Source of the DNA: UBA1715 sp964346725
Lineage (GTDB): Bacteria > Bacteroidota > Bacteroidia > Bacteroidales > UBA1715
Assembly: GCA_964346725.1 (NCBI GenBank)
Contig: CAYFVM010000015.1
Location: forward strand, 1-42,713
Reading direction: 5' to 3'
DNA: 42,713 bases
Part shown: positions 34,093 to 42,713 of the stretch, in pieces
Numbering within the stretch: position 1 is the stretch's first letter
How the letters are laid out: the number at the start of each line of letters is the position of its first letter
Notes under the pieces: model-generated
Databases searched by the model: none
Seen by the model: the letters and a program-made list of their open reading frames with translations, nothing else
Told to the model about the DNA's origin: nothing
Position numbers and translations under genes: made by a program

Positions 34093-35607
34093 CTATTTCT
34101 TTTTAGCATCTTTTTCCAACTCGCGATTCAATACATCAACCACGGTTTCCGGCGGCAAACGCTTTGCTATAATTTTGCGTTCACGGTCAAGTACGTATAC
34201 TACCGGCGTGCTATAAATATCATAATAGGTCCTGAAATTAGTATTTTGATATGGATCGAATACGTTTATACAATCAAACATATTTTGGTCGGAAATAAAC
34301 TTTTTCCATTTCTCCATATCTGTTTGTGTGAATACTAAAAAGGTTTCAACACCTTTTTTCTTAAACCCATTCTCTTGATACAATTTGTGCCACTCAGGAA
34401 TAATTTTTTTGCAATGTCCACAATCGGTATCCCAGAAATAAAGTACGATATATGGCGATTTTACCATACTCAATTTAGTCCATCCAAAATGTTCATCCAA
34501 AGTGTCTTGTCCCATTTTGTATAGCAACATATCCTTTGCTTGAACACCAATTTGATTATGTACGGTATTAGTATATCGTTCTTTGATTTTATTCATATAC
34601 GCAGTGTCGTTTTGAACACGTGCGGGAACTTTACCTTTTAAGTAATACTCGCCCATAATATAGACAAAAATATTATCAAGACCCATATACTTTGGATTTT
34701 GCCATTTCATAAACAAATGATGTAAGGTGTTATAATACATCTTTCCTTCATAGCCTTTGTTTTCTTGCTGCAAAATTCTATTCATCAAAAAGTCTATTTG
34801 AGGAATAATTGAGTCTGGAATTTGCAGTATCTGACGATCAAAATAGTCATCTATTTTTGCCTCATAAACTGGCGTGCGAAGCAATCTTTCGTCAGCCAAA
34901 TTTACGTTGTCGAAATAGTGATTTTTCATGTACTTATACTTAAACAATGAATCTGTTATGTTTCCATTTGCATCGCGTGGATAATCAGGTATTTTTATAT
35001 CATGAGTACAATTTAAAATTGAAGTCAAAAGAGACGTTGGATATTTTTTAATAATATCGTCCTCATACGCCAACATTGCATCCCGAACAGAATCTATTCT
35101 GTTACGCATTATAGTTATAGAATCGTGATATGCTACCAATTCCTTTTTGTTAAATTTCGTTGTATCCTCTGCATATAATGCTTTTATGTTATCTAATGCG
35201 GGCTTACGGACTCTGTACATCTCCGAACTTTTCTTTTGATATTGCAAGAAAACGGAATTAGACTCACTCCCTTCTATTTTCAATTTTCCAACAAAATCAA
35301 TTGTATCGGTTTCTAGTTTAAACACCTGATCTGAATTATCTATCATGACCTCAAAATAACGATAATCTGGAGTTAAAATCATGTACAAACCTCCATCTAA
35401 AAGTGAATCACCCTGAAATATACCATTCCCCTTCGAATCAACCCTGATTGTATCAGACACAAGCTTTTTTGCACCATAGTGATATCCTAAAAACAACGTG
35501 GTGTCTTTTATTCCATCAATTTTTACTTCAATTTTATGAGCTGTCTTTTGAGCGAACAAAGAAGTTGCCAATCCACAAACGATAAAGAAAATAATAAACT
35601 TTTTCAT
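34093..35607 (-). CDS. Secreted thioredoxin-fold protein (DUF4369/DUF5106 type)
   Basis: A 504-residue periplasmic protein with a signal peptide (1-20, SLFAQ), an N-terminal beta domain like DUF4369 (23-115), a long helical middle (120-370, DUF5106-like) and a C-terminal TlpA/thioredoxin domain (about 380-500). The redox motif is C396-G-H-C399 (FWDTDCGHCKK) and the cis-proline is P468 in YSTPVVYVLD. Such proteins reduce or exchange disulphides in Bacteroidota periplasm; the client is unknown. The DUF4293 gene lies 10 bases upstream on the same strand, so the two are probably cotranscribed. Confidence 0.85.
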   Translation of the reverse strand: MKKFIIFFIVCGLATSLFAQKTAHKIEVKIDGIKDTTLFLGYHYGAKKLVSDTIRVDSKGNGIFQGDSLLDGGLYMILTPDYRYFEVMIDNSDQVFKLETDTIDFVGKLKIEGSESNSVFLQYQKKSSEMYRVRKPALDNIKALYAEDTTKFNKKELVAYHDSITIMRNRIDSVRDAMLAYEDDIIKKYPTSLLTSILNCTHDIKIPDYPRDANGNITDSLFKYKYMKNHYFDNVNLADERLLRTPVYEAKIDDYFDRQILQIPDSIIPQIDFLMNRILQQENKGYEGKMYYNTLHHLFMKWQNPKYMGLDNIFVYIMGEYYLKGKVPARVQNDTAYMNKIKERYTNTVHNQIGVQAKDMLLYKMGQDTLDEHFGWTKLSMVKSPYIVLYFWDTDCGHCKKIIPEWHKLYQENGFKKKGVETFLVFTQTDMEKWKKFISDQNMFDCINVFDPYQNTNFRTYYDIYSTPVVYVLDRERKIIAKRLPPETVVDVLNRELEKDAKKK

Positions 35608-35617
35608 ATCTCAAAAT

Positions 35618-36100
35618 TTAACGAATTCTATCAATAGAGCGAACCAATGCTTCATCTTTTCGAATGGCTTTTATTGCAAGCCAATCAAAAACCATTGCGA
35701 TTATTACAAAAAGTGAACCAATACATGGTTTTACTCCTTGGAAATCAGGAGAATATTCTCTAATGTCATTTTTAATTACAAAAGAAAAATATACTACAAC
35801 AGCCACTACCGCTATTTTCATAATAAAAGAATAATGCGTTAATCGTATTTGTAACAAACGTTTTTTAAACAAAAATATAGTTACAAAATTGAGCAATGCT
35901 GTTGCCGAGAATAAGATTCCCAAGGCCCATAAACGTGAAACAAGTTGCCAATGCCCATCTCCTATTGCCGTTTCTAACGAAAAAGCAGACAACCTTGCGA
36001 AATTATCATAGGTTGCAAATTCCACAAGAGGGAAAACAATTACTAAACCGACCAAAATTGCCGATAAGAGTAAATAAAGTGACTGTATTCTTTGTATCAT
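35618..36100 (-). CDS. DUF4293 membrane protein
   Basis: A 160-residue protein with four hydrophobic segments (about 7-30, 55-80, 90-110 and 122-145). The start MIQRIQSLYLLLSAILVG is the recognisable hallmark of DUF4293, common in Bacteroidota. Function unknown. It precedes the thioredoxin-fold gene with a 10-base gap, so the two may form a redox or envelope operon. Confidence 0.82.
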   Translation of the reverse strand: MIQRIQSLYLLLSAILVGLVIVFPLVEFATYDNFARLSAFSLETAIGDGHWQLVSRLWALGILFSATALLNFVTIFLFKKRLLQIRLTHYSFIMKIAVVAVVVYFSFVIKNDIREYSPDFQGVKPCIGSLFVIIAMVFDWLAIKAIRKDEALVRSIDRIR

Positions 36101-36118
36101 AGTTTCAAGTTATATTTG

Positions 36119-36126
36119 CAAAAGTA
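36119..36126 (-). promoter_or_regulatory. -7 element of the DUF4293 operon
   Basis: TACTTTTG on the minus strand, 18 bases before the ATG at 36100; exact TAnnTTTG match. The gap 36101-36249 also holds a plus-strand promoter at 36212-36219 and nothing else I can name. Confidence 0.5.
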
Positions 36127-36211
36127 CAATTTTCTTAGAAAGAAAACGTGCAGGCAATGAGAAAAATTGTAAAAAATCAAAGAGAGTTTATAGTAATTTC
36201 AAGAAAAAGTT

Positions 36212-36219
36212 TACCTTTG
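36212..36219 (+). promoter_or_regulatory. -7 element of the CPAY lipoprotein gene
   Basis: TACCTTTG matches TAnnTTTG, 30 bases before the ATG at 36250; TTTA at 36187-36190 could serve as a weak -33 box (21-base spacing). Confidence 0.5.
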
Positions 36220-36249
36220 GATAAAGTTTATAATTCAAAACATGATTGT

Positions 36250-36384
36250 ATGAAAAAGTTAGGTATTATCTTGGTTGTTGCTGCTGCTTTAGCGGCTCTT
36301 GTTTCAGCGTGTAAAACCATTGATCCATGTCCGGCTTATCCTGGAGAATCAAGTGTTGAGCAATTTGACAATTCAAGAATATAA
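36250..36384 (+). CDS. Small CPAY lipoprotein, 44 residues
   Basis: A very short lipoprotein: signal peptide MKKLGIILVVAAALAALVSAC (lipobox VSAC, C21), then KTIDPCPAYPGESSVEQF. The mature part is only about 24 residues. I recall similar tiny Bacteroidota lipoproteins with a CPAY motif, but have no function for them. It is placed directly before the barrel-like gene (overlapping start or 49-base gap, depending on which start is used). The longer open frame upstream (36148) has no signal peptide and passes the promoter box. Confidence 0.65.
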   Translation: MKKLGIILVVAAALAALVSACKTIDPCPAYPGESSVEQFDNSRI

Positions 36385-37123
36385 GTATACATTACTTATA
36401 CATTTAAAACGAAAAGTAATACAGAGTATTTTTATGCTCTGTATTTTTTCGTTGCCATCATACAGTCAAGGAGATATTGACAAACAAAACAAAATCCTTT
36501 TTTCTGACGATTATTCTATTTCTTTAGGTCTAAACACCAATGGTTTTGGTATTGGCTATCGCTACGGAAAATATGTTGATTACCTCCACAAAAATTCTTT
36601 TAGAGTTCAATACGCAACACTTCGAAGTCCCAAAGAAGTGCGCCTTACTTCATCGTATGGATTGACCATCTATGGTAAAAAAAATAATGTCGGCACTTTT
36701 CAATTCTTATTTGGAAGGAAAAATGAAAAGTATAGCAAATTTGACAAAAACTCCGTAGCAATATATTGGAACTATGATGCTGGTCTTTCATTCGCAATAG
36801 AAAAACCAACCTATTACCATGTTCTCTACCCCAATGGCGAAATAATAATAGAGAAATTTGACGAATCTAATTACACCAAATATGGGAAAGCATCTTTCTA
36901 TTATGGATTAAATGAACTTTCTGTTGTTCCAGGGCTTATAGCCATGACAAGTGCAGAATTTAATTTTTCAAAAAATAACAAAATAAATTCTTCGGTAGAA
37001 ATAGGTACAAGCCTACAAACATATTTACGAAAAGTTGAACTCATGTGTAACGATATGAATTCGTGGTATTATGTTACATTATTTATTAATCTACATATTG
37101 GTAAAACACGGAATGATTTTTGA
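36365..37123 (+). CDS. Exported beta-barrel-like protein, start uncertain
   Basis: About 252 residues from a TTG at 36365 (overlapping the lipoprotein by 20 bases), or 229 from the ATG at 36434. The TTG start gives a sensible signal peptide (HLKRKVIQSIFMLCIFSLPSYSQ); the ATG start would leave an n-region with no charge. The mature part is rich in alternating aromatic/hydrophobic strands (SISLGLNTNGFGIGYRYGKY, FRVQYATLRS, LFINLHIG at the end), as in small outer-membrane barrels of Bacteroidota. No specific family recognised. It is likely cotranscribed with the small lipoprotein. Confidence 0.6.
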   Translation: MTIQEYKYTLLIHLKRKVIQSIFMLCIFSLPSYSQGDIDKQNKILFSDDYSISLGLNTNGFGIGYRYGKYVDYLHKNSFRVQYATLRSPKEVRLTSSYGLTIYGKKNNVGTFQFLFGRKNEKYSKFDKNSVAIYWNYDAGLSFAIEKPTYYHVLYPNGEIIIEKFDESNYTKYGKASFYYGLNELSVVPGLIAMTSAEFNFSKNNKINSSVEIGTSLQTYLRKVELMCNDMNSWYYVTLFINLHIGKTRNDF

Positions 37124-37178
37124 TAAAAAAGAGTAACTTGCATTTGATTACAAGTACATAACTTAAAGTATACTCTAT

Positions 37179-37667
37179 ATGAAAAAGAAAATTATAACCA
37201 TTTTTGCAGCAATGATGGCATTTAGCCAACTTTCGGCGCAAGACTTTACCGAATTAAAAGGTAAACAACTTAAAGATTCTGTAGAATATGCAGATGCACA
37301 ACCTAAAGTTGTTGAATGTTGCGATTTTCTATTGAATAGTTCAATCAAAAATGACGAAAACAACCTCATCGCGTACGATTTTCTTGTAGAATGGCTCAAC
37401 AACAATCCATACTACAACTTTCAGACGCACAAAAAATTCTACGCAGTAATTCGTGAGGATGCTCCTCTTACCGCTCGTTATTTTGCAGCTCTTTGCAAAA
37501 TTGCAATAGATAGTAGTTTCTCTATTTCTGAAGAAGAATTACAATACCAAGCCATTGATAAATGTGTACGATACTGCATGTACAAAAAATACAAAGTGAC
37601 GGTTACCAAAAAACTTCAAAAATACATTGATGCTAAAAAGGATGGTAAATTGAGAGATATGCTATAA
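37179..37667 (+). CDS. Small secreted protein, unknown function
   Basis: A 162-residue protein with a signal peptide (MKKKIITIFAAMMAFSQLSAQ) and a helical mature part (DSVEYADAQPKVVECCDFLL, CVRYCMYKKYKVTVTKKLQK). It contains six cysteines but no motif I know. The bidirectional terminator follows 15 bases after its stop. It shares no clear operon with the barrel gene (55-base gap). Confidence 0.7.
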   Translation: MKKKIITIFAAMMAFSQLSAQDFTELKGKQLKDSVEYADAQPKVVECCDFLLNSSIKNDENNLIAYDFLVEWLNNNPYYNFQTHKKFYAVIREDAPLTARYFAALCKIAIDSSFSISEEELQYQAIDKCVRYCMYKKYKVTVTKKLQKYIDAKKDGKLRDML

Positions 37668-37682
37668 TATTTGTATCCATAC

Positions 37683-37725
37683 AAAAAGAAAGGGAAGTTG
37701 ATGTTTTCAACTTCCCTTTCTTTTT
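37683..37725. terminator. Strong bidirectional terminator
   Basis: A perfect 19-bp stem with a 5-base loop (37702-37706) between two convergent genes. The outer arm ends are A-rich and T-rich, so both directions get a U-tract. It ends transcription of the small secreted gene (plus) and of the giant protein gene (minus). Confidence 0.9.
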
Positions 37726-37742
37726 TATACCCTTTCAATGTG

Positions 37743-40700
37743 TTATCTAAAAATAGTCACATCTCCTTTTACATTCAAAATTCTGTTCGTTCCTGTACTT
37801 GGATCAATTTCCTCACAAGTAGCTTTACAATGATATACGTATACATCTTGTTTGCTTACCGAACCTTTATATATACCATCCCATTGACCATATAAATCTG
37901 TTGTAGACCACATGAGAGTTCCCCAACGGTTGTACACTCTCAATTCATATCCTGTTTCAAGCACACCTGCCTTAAATACAGGGTAGAATGTGTTGTTATC
38001 CGTTAAATCAGGAGTGAAGGCATTCGGGAATGTTAAACCACAGTTAGGATTAGGAACAACCTTTAATGGTTTTGACACTACGTTCTTACAACCCCAAGTA
38101 TTATCTTGAACCATAAGTGAAACATTAAAGTCACCTGATTCATCGTATTCATATACTGCGTCACGGGAATTTTCTGTATATACTCCATCACCAATGAAGT
38201 CCCAGAAATAATCATACGTATCGCGATGTGATGTTAAATTTGTAAATGTAACCTCTTTGTCTACGAATATACTATCGGTATGACGAAGTGTGTCTTCTGC
38301 CATAAAATAAACATTTTCACTTGCTACATAGGTAAAATCAGCAGATGGTAATGGGTGAATATATACAACTAACTTTTCTTTTATTGGACAATTGCCATAC
38401 GTTGAAGCTTCAACAATAACAGTGTCTTTCCCTTCATTATTCCATAAAACTGTAGCTGAATTACTTATTGGAGCGGAAATATCTGTTAATTCTCCATGAC
38501 CATCAGCGACACTCCATGTATACACTAAATCCACCATTGAAGGGTTATTATTTACTACTTCATAAACGGCTGACTCACCCTCGCAAACATGTACTTTCCC
38601 ATTTAAAGAAATATCAGGATACGGAGTAACATATATATTTTCAGAGACATTTTCTACCTCACGTTGTTCACCATTTGGAGGGTAGATACTTACGCTTACT
38701 CTCGTATTGACCGATTCATTCCAATACACTTGAATTGATGAATTATCTGCACTATACTTTTCTATTGTACCACCGGTTACTGACCATACATATTGGGTTC
38801 CTACGGGATATTTGATACTCAAGCCATATGTTGCCGTGGTGTTGATACAAACATTATCACCAATTATAATAGGTATTGGTTGCTTTATAATATCTATTTG
38901 TCTACTTGTTTCTCCTTTACATCCATATTGATCTACTATAGAATAATTTAATACCAAAGGTTTTATCTCTTCTGTTATGTCCAAAAGATTTGTAATCTGA
39001 GCATTTTCGTCTTTAATAGAAACCGGAGGATTTGTTGTCCAATGAGAAGTATAGATTCCAGATGCTGGACTTGGGTTGCCATTAATACTTATAAAATCTT
39101 GTTTGCCCTCGCGCATCGTATAGAATACACCATTATAATCAGGTGAAACTGTAATTGATGCTGTAGGTAATGGATGTGCAATGACAATGAAAGTAGCTTC
39201 GGCTGAGAATCCAGCGGCATTTGAAACCACTAATTTGTATGTTGTCATTAGTTTTGTTGGCTTTACCAAAATATTAATTTCATTACCTAGGAATATGTTT
39301 TCATCATTATACCACGAGTAGGTTAAATCACTAACGTTGTTACCCGCAATGAATTGAGTAATTAAATATGCCGAATCACCCATACAAAGTTCAAGACCTA
39401 AATCAGACAAACAAACTTCAGTTGAATCTATCAACTCATTAATAGGAATGATAACTTCTGTTCCATCGCACAAACGAGTGATTTTTGGAATAATCATTTC
39501 CGTCTGAAGACGAATTGACGCATTTCCTTTACAACCATATGCATCGGTTATTTCATACGTATAATCGGTAGTATTTGTTATTGGCGTGGTAATGATTTTA
39601 TCTTCAGTTGCACCCGACTTAATGTTTGCTGCCTCTTTCCATTGATGTATATATGGGAACGTTGTATACTTAGTAATTCGACTCTCCAAAGGAACTTCGG
39701 CCGTATAGTCTACTAATTTTACCGGTGCACTAACTATTTCAACCGTAGGATTTGGTTGTACATTAACCGCAAATTCTTTTGTATCACTACAATGTTGATC
39801 ACCTGCAATTACCGAAACGCTATAGATTCCCACTTGGTTTTGCAAATATGTTGTAGATTGTTGATCATTTGGTGAAACCGCCCCAAACCATGTATAGCTT
39901 GATGGTGTACCGGTAAGTACTTCTGCTCTCAATTCTAATCCTATACCAACACAGACAAATGTATCGGGAATTGCAGCCAATTTTACATCAGGATAGACTA
40001 CGATTTTCGTAGAATCAAGACGAGGGCAATTATACTCATCGGCAATTGTGTAATACAATGTATAGGAACCCTCATTGTCACTACGGAATGTTGAAATCAA
40101 ACGTGAAATTTTTGTAGAATCAACGATTCTATTTACATCACCACCTACCCAATGCATAGTAAAAAATCCTGTTAAATTGTCAGGATTCATGATTAAATCC
40201 AAATCTTCTCCTGCACATACGTCATACAAATGTTCTAATGCCAAATCAGATTCTGGTTTTATAGTAACCACAGTACTTGTCTCGCTCTTACAACTCTTAC
40301 TATCACTTACTGTTACACGCAATTCATATAGTCCATCATCTGATATATTAAATGTTGCAGTGTTGCTCAATGAAGTCATACCTTCAATTCCACTCCATGT
40401 ATAATAATAAGGAGCCTGACCTTTTGAAACTGAAGCGGTTACCGATGTTTCTACATTTACGCAAGTTTCTATTGGAGCAAGTGTAATCATTGGCAACTCA
40501 CCAACCTCTACATCTACGTTGACAGAATCAGAACAACCAATGTTGTCTGTAACAATTAACTTAATTGTTTGTACACCTGCTGAAACAGAATTACCAAATA
40601 GATAGTTTTCTGTTTGTATCGATATTGGCGATCCATCATCCCATGAATACGTGTATGGTGAACTTCCTCCTGAAACTTGAGAAATAAGACTTATCTTGTC

Positions 40701-42713
40701 ACCTTTACACACATATGGACTTAATCCTCCTAATATATTAATAGTAGGTAACATATTCACCACTACTGTATGGCTCGTATCAGCCGGATCAAAAGGACGA
40801 GGTCCAATGCTATTCAAAACTACTCTATAAGTTGTATTTACTTCCGGTGAAACTTGAATTGTTTTTTGTGTGCCAATTATTGTTGATAAATCGGCTTCAT
40901 TATACCATTCATATGCATATTGTCCACCTTTATTTCCACCCGAAGGGATTGCTTCCAAAGTTACCTTATTGCCGTAACAATATGGGTTCGGTCTTTGTTC
41001 AATGGTAACTGACAATGGTTGCCCAACGATTGTAATCATGACTGTATCGTAACCCTTACATGTCTTAGAATCAGTTACTTCAAGATAAAATTTAGTTGTA
41101 GCACGAAGTTTTGCAGTTGGATTTTGAAGCGTTTCTGCAGTTGTTAACGAATCTTTTGGACTCCATAAATATGTATAATTAGGGGTTCCTCCCGTTGCGG
41201 AACCGTTCAACGTAAAATCAGTAAACCAATCTTCTTCTCTATCTATACCTGCATTTGCGATTGGATTTTCTAAACCGGAAATATTAATTGAATCTTGTCC
41301 AACGCAATTGTTTGCGTCCGTTATCTTAATACCAATTTTATAATCCTGAACTCCTTCTTGTGTATACGTAGGATTTTCCACATTTACACTACTCAACTGT
41401 TGAACATCAAATATCCAAACCAATGTGTAATCATTTGTTCCGACATATGAAAGATTGGGGTTTAATACTATTTGGCTACCATCACATAACTCTAAATCGC
41501 TACCTAAAGAAACTTGTGGACGTTTAAATGAATTTACCACTTGTGTTGCTTTTGATGAGCATGATGTTGTATTGTCTGTTACTGTTAATGTTACGGTATA
41601 CGGAATGGTATCACTTCCATTAATATTTGTTGGCATAACAGCACTCACTGCGCTTGAGTTATTGCTCAACCATTGCAACCCACCTTCCCACTTATATGAT
41701 ACATTTGATGAAGCCCCATTTGCGCTTAATTGAATAGTATCTGAAGCACAAACATAACTTTTAGTTAGGATTTCAGCAATTGGGTTTGGATTAACTTTTA
41801 TTGTTTTAGTTGCAGTTGCAACACAATTTGTATTTGAAGTTACTTGTAAATTAACAATTTTGTCTCCTGGATTTGAAATATCCAACATTGGACTTGCTTC
41901 GTCAGAACTTACTGCACCGCTCCATAGATACTCGAATGTTGCATCTGGCACACCCAATACTTGTGGATTTGCAGAAAGCTGTACTCCTTGTGTTGTTGCA
42001 CACTGATCAGGAACATCAATAATAGTAACAGTAGGGTTAGGGTAATTTTGAACGGTTACTGTGTTTGAGGTATCAGAACACCCTTTTGCATCTTTAAATA
42101 TATATTGGAACGATAATGCTCCTGAAACATATGAATTCAAAACCGGATTAGGAATTGTTGTACTTGATAAATCTGCCGCATTCGCAGAAATCCATTCGTG
42201 AGTTACAGCTCCAGCTGTGCTACCCGATGTTACTGTTCCTGTTAATTGAACATCATCTCCCACACATGAAACTGTTTTATCTATACTTGCTGAAACTTTT
42301 GGTTGTTGATTAATGACAACTGTTACATTTTTACTAGCAGTACATGAGTTTTGATCAGTAACTGTATACGTTAAATAATATGTGTTCAAATTATCTGACG
42401 TATTGATTGTTGCTACTTGATCAGTAGTAGGTGTAGTCAATATCTGTGTATTATTAGACCATAAGTGTGAGTATGCTGGTGTTCCACCTGAAACCGTTGG
42501 TGATAGTTGCAAATCAGTATATTGACAAACTTCAGCTCCATCTAATGTAATAGAAGGATTTTGGTAAACTGTCTGTGTTTTTGTTATTGTTTTAATATCT
42601 CCTTCAGTTTGATCGGTTACCTTTATTGTTACTTCAACTGTCGTTTGAATGTTTGGTATTGTAATAACAGAATCTGTTCCTGTATATGTTACACTCGGAT
42701 TGAAAGACCATTC
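37743..42713 (-). CDS. Giant Ig/PKD-repeat protein with T9SS type B sorting domain, N-terminus missing
   Basis: 1,656 residues of a larger protein; the frame stays open to the right edge, so the true start is outside the window. It contains about 18 tandem Ig-like/PKD-like repeats of roughly 80-95 residues, each with a core Trp motif (e.g. YLWSGAVS, YTWSGIE, YSWDDGS) and many conserved Cys. A true PKD repeat with the YFWDFIGDG motif precedes the end. The last about 95 residues (near 37746-38040) are a gliding-motility-associated C-terminal domain (FPNAFTPDLTDN, YNRWGTLMW, GQWDGIYKG, DVYVYHC), the signal for type IX secretion type B. It resembles SprB-like surface adhesins, but no partners are visible. 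No enzymatic motif. Confidence 0.9.
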   Translation of the reverse strand, partial: EWSFNPSVTYTGTDSVITIPNIQTTVEVTIKVTDQTEGDIKTITKTQTVYQNPSITLDGAEVCQYTDLQLSPTVSGGTPAYSHLWSNNTQILTTPTTDQVATINTSDNLNTYYLTYTVTDQNSCTASKNVTVVINQQPKVSASIDKTVSCVGDDVQLTGTVTSGSTAGAVTHEWISANAADLSSTTIPNPVLNSYVSGALSFQYIFKDAKGCSDTSNTVTVQNYPNPTVTIIDVPDQCATTQGVQLSANPQVLGVPDATFEYLWSGAVSSDEASPMLDISNPGDKIVNLQVTSNTNCVATATKTIKVNPNPIAEILTKSYVCASDTIQLSANGASSNVSYKWEGGLQWLSNNSSAVSAVMPTNINGSDTIPYTVTLTVTDNTTSCSSKATQVVNSFKRPQVSLGSDLELCDGSQIVLNPNLSYVGTNDYTLVWIFDVQQLSSVNVENPTYTQEGVQDYKIGIKITDANNCVGQDSINISGLENPIANAGIDREEDWFTDFTLNGSATGGTPNYTYLWSPKDSLTTAETLQNPTAKLRATTKFYLEVTDSKTCKGYDTVMITIVGQPLSVTIEQRPNPYCYGNKVTLEAIPSGGNKGGQYAYEWYNEADLSTIIGTQKTIQVSPEVNTTYRVVLNSIGPRPFDPADTSHTVVVNMLPTINILGGLSPYVCKGDKISLISQVSGGSSPYTYSWDDGSPISIQTENYLFGNSVSAGVQTIKLIVTDNIGCSDSVNVDVEVGELPMITLAPIETCVNVETSVTASVSKGQAPYYYTWSGIEGMTSLSNTATFNISDDGLYELRVTVSDSKSCKSETSTVVTIKPESDLALEHLYDVCAGEDLDLIMNPDNLTGFFTMHWVGGDVNRIVDSTKISRLISTFRSDNEGSYTLYYTIADEYNCPRLDSTKIVVYPDVKLAAIPDTFVCVGIGLELRAEVLTGTPSSYTWFGAVSPNDQQSTTYLQNQVGIYSVSVIAGDQHCSDTKEFAVNVQPNPTVEIVSAPVKLVDYTAEVPLESRITKYTTFPYIHQWKEAANIKSGATEDKIITTPITNTTDYTYEITDAYGCKGNASIRLQTEMIIPKITRLCDGTEVIIPINELIDSTEVCLSDLGLELCMGDSAYLITQFIAGNNVSDLTYSWYNDENIFLGNEINILVKPTKLMTTYKLVVSNAAGFSAEATFIVIAHPLPTASITVSPDYNGVFYTMREGKQDFISINGNPSPASGIYTSHWTTNPPVSIKDENAQITNLLDITEEIKPLVLNYSIVDQYGCKGETSRQIDIIKQPIPIIIGDNVCINTTATYGLSIKYPVGTQYVWSVTGGTIEKYSADNSSIQVYWNESVNTRVSVSIYPPNGEQREVENVSENIYVTPYPDISLNGKVHVCEGESAVYEVVNNNPSMVDLVYTWSVADGHGELTDISAPISNSATVLWNNEGKDTVIVEASTYGNCPIKEKLVVYIHPLPSADFTYVASENVYFMAEDTLRHTDSIFVDKEVTFTNLTSHRDTYDYFWDFIGDGVYTENSRDAVYEYDESGDFNVSLMVQDNTWGCKNVVSKPLKVVPNPNCGLTFPNAFTPDLTDNNTFYPVFKAGVLETGYELRVYNRWGTLMWSTTDLYGQWDGIYKGSVSKQDVYVYHCKATCEEIDPSTGTNRILNVKGDVTIFR

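Noticed and set aside
42510..42512. Apparent start of the giant repeat protein
   Set aside because: The codon is an internal TTG; the frame stays open upstream to the window edge with the same repeat pattern.
1..42713. CRISPR arrays, IS elements, tRNA or rRNA genes
   Set aside because: No regularly spaced repeats, transposase or integrase frames, cloverleaf-like segments or rRNA stretches were recognised.

Overview
The window looks like chromosomal DNA of a Bacteroidota member, most likely from the Bacteroidales. It is AT-rich. Many genes carry Bacteroidota-type -7 promoter elements (TAnnTTTG). It holds a SusC/SusD pair, a giant repeat protein ending in a type IX secretion (type B) sorting domain, and lineage-typical families (DUF2851, DUF4293, Smr/DUF2027). 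No rRNA, tRNA, CRISPR array, insertion sequence or phage gene was seen. Coding density is very high: apart from the window edges, no gene-free stretch exceeds about 220 bases.

Left part (1-4881): the start of a secreted protein runs off the left edge. A forward run follows: CvfB-like S1 protein, tRNA-dihydrouridine synthase, MBL-fold hydrolase, TsaB and a DUF2851 protein. Next (11424-4884, minus strand) is a tightly packed seven-gene operon: nucleotide-sugar dehydrogenase, rsfS, ftsH, a LUD-domain protein, cdsA, psd and mqnA. It links ribosome silencing, membrane proteolysis, phospholipid synthesis and one step of futalosine menaquinone synthesis.

Middle (11438-22296): NamZ-type muramidase (minus); LolC/E-like FtsX permease, folE, fabD and dtd (plus); tilS (minus). 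Then a lone HsdR-N-type nuclease domain lies divergent from holA plus a glycosyltransferase. A FemAB/GNAT-like protein with a charged secreted protein is encoded on the minus strand, a Rieske-like lipoprotein with an altered ligand motif on the plus strand, and a VC0807-type membrane protein on the minus strand.

Right part (22311-42713): a SusC-SusD-lipoprotein operon on the minus strand with a well-formed promoter (28208-28238) and hairpin terminator (22311-22340). Upstream on the same strand lies a large propeller sensor that ends in a receiver domain but has no histidine kinase, preceded by an Smr-domain protein. queA is divergent from the Smr gene, and both promoters sit inside one perfect palindrome. 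Then come a thioredoxin-fold protein, a DUF4293 protein, a small CPAY lipoprotein with a downstream barrel-like protein, a small secreted protein, a strong bidirectional terminator, and the C-terminal 1,656 residues of an adhesin-like T9SS cargo that runs off the right edge.

Most genes are housekeeping. The least explained parts are the kinase-less sensor beside susCD, the Cys-for-His Rieske-like lipoprotein, the stand-alone nuclease domain at holA, and the CPAY lipoprotein/barrel pair. I do not see a clearly new multi-gene defence or mobile system.
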